Assembly: GCF_014851865.1 (NCBI RefSeq)
Contig: NZ_JACVAM010000001.1
Span: 434,001 to 498,000 of the forward strand
Origin: Pseudomonas sp. PDM16
Lineage (GTDB): Bacteria > Pseudomonadota > Gammaproteobacteria > Pseudomonadales > Pseudomonadaceae
Direction: 5' to 3'
Length of the DNA: 64,000 nt
The notes beneath the pieces are model-generated. The model worked only from the letters and a program-made list of their open reading frames with translations, made no database searches and was not told the DNA's origin. Position numbers and translations under genes: made by a program. The first letter of the stretch is position 1. Every line of letters begins with the position of its first letter. Shown here one piece after another: positions 63,690-64,000 of this stretch.

Positions 63690-64000
63690 ATGTACATGCC
63701 TGCATCCTTCCGCCAGAACGACCTCACCGAACTGCACGCGCAGATGCAGGCCAACCCCTTCGCCCTGCTCGCCAGCAGTGGAACTGACGGTATGCAGGCC
63801 AGCCATCTGCCGTTGCTGCTGGAGCCCGGCGAAGGCGAGTTCGGCACCCTCTACGGTCACTTCGCCCGGGCCAATCCGCACTGGCGCGACCTGCAGGGCG
63901 GTGCCGAGGCGCTGGCCGTGTTCTCCGGCCCGGATGCCTACATCAGCCCCAGCTGGTATGCGGCCAAGGCCGAGCACGGCAAGGTGGTGCCGACCTGGAA
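63690..64000 (+). CDS. PaiB-like FMN-binding protein, 3' truncated by the window
   Basis: The first 103 residues of a split-barrel flavin-binding protein: MYMPASFRQNDLTELHAQMQ, then FALLASSGTDGMQASHLPLLL and SGPDAYISPSWYAAKAEHGK with the VVPTW segment. It matches the PaiB/FMN-binding negative regulator family, which in pseudomonads often sits beside a MocR gene. ATG at 63690 follows AGGAG. Function beyond flavin binding is not established; a pyridoxamine-oxidase-like fold suggests a link to PLP metabolism. Confidence 0.82.
   Translation, partial: MYMPASFRQNDLTELHAQMQANPFALLASSGTDGMQASHLPLLLEPGEGEFGTLYGHFARANPHWRDLQGGAEALAVFSGPDAYISPSWYAAKAEHGKVVPTW

Overview
The window reads as chromosome of a Pseudomonas sensu lato (P. 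aeruginosa / alcaligenes / mendocina side). GC content is high, coding density is high, Shine-Dalgarno starts are ordinary, and many genes are typical pseudomonad genes in familiar neighbourhoods: hmp beside an FhpR/NorR regulator, a LysR gene beside aspA, a zigA-type COG0523 GTPase with a Zur box, recCBD, and phoX. No rRNA, tRNA, insertion sequence, prophage or CRISPR array was found. The organism assignment is inference from gene content, not from a database search.

Layout. 1-5.6 kb: 3' end of uvrD, a TetR regulator, a Tim44-like membrane protein, a DEDDh exonuclease, Tat-exported phoX and a SMI1/KNR4 protein, with two strong terminators. 5.7-9.3 kb: a catabolic unit of a GntR/FCD regulator divergent from an unusual class III aminotransferase and a glutamine-synthetase-like ligase; two identical operator palindromes lie exactly six helical turns apart. 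9.5-15.5 kb: small or unknown proteins, a thioesterase and two alpha/beta hydrolases. 15.5-21.6 kb: the most distinctive locus, with a hydrolase and divergent TetR, a DUF1329/DUF1302 envelope pair, and two tandem secreted medium-chain-length polyhydroxyalkanoate (PHA) depolymerases. The DUF1302 promoter and the second depolymerase promoter share one palindrome. 21.6-24.3 kb: two COG0523 metal GTPases around a small secreted Cys-rich protein, with a Zur box. 24.5-29.2 kb: DUF2388, an HExxH-DUF4105 protein, a GFA-family protein, an AEC transporter and TerC. 29.2-31.2 kb: rtcB-prfH RNA/ribosome repair pair with a possible leader peptide. 32.1-40.9 kb: recCBD; recB carries an in-frame palindromic insertion of about 150 bp.

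41-49 kb: a Bax-inhibitor-like membrane protein, an orphan PilU-like ATPase, then what looks like an oxygen-responsive signalling unit. It consists of an Anr-type site, a small ORF, a structured leader with competing terminator and antiterminator pairings, a globin-PAS-GGDEF-EAL protein, and an Aer-like chemoreceptor overlapping it by 4 bp. A Na/Pi symporter follows. 49.4-52.9 kb looks lower in GC and holds a SUKH-type protein, small unknown ORFs and a secreted lysyl-endopeptidase-like protease. 53-56 kb: a DUF2914 protein, a lipoprotein and a chemoreceptor. 56.4-59.3 kb: NO detoxification (hmp, fhpR/norR) with a sigma-54 promoter and two enhancer sites. 59.3-64 kb: LysR-aspA, a structured RNA ending in a terminator, and a MocR regulator divergent from a truncated PaiB-like gene.
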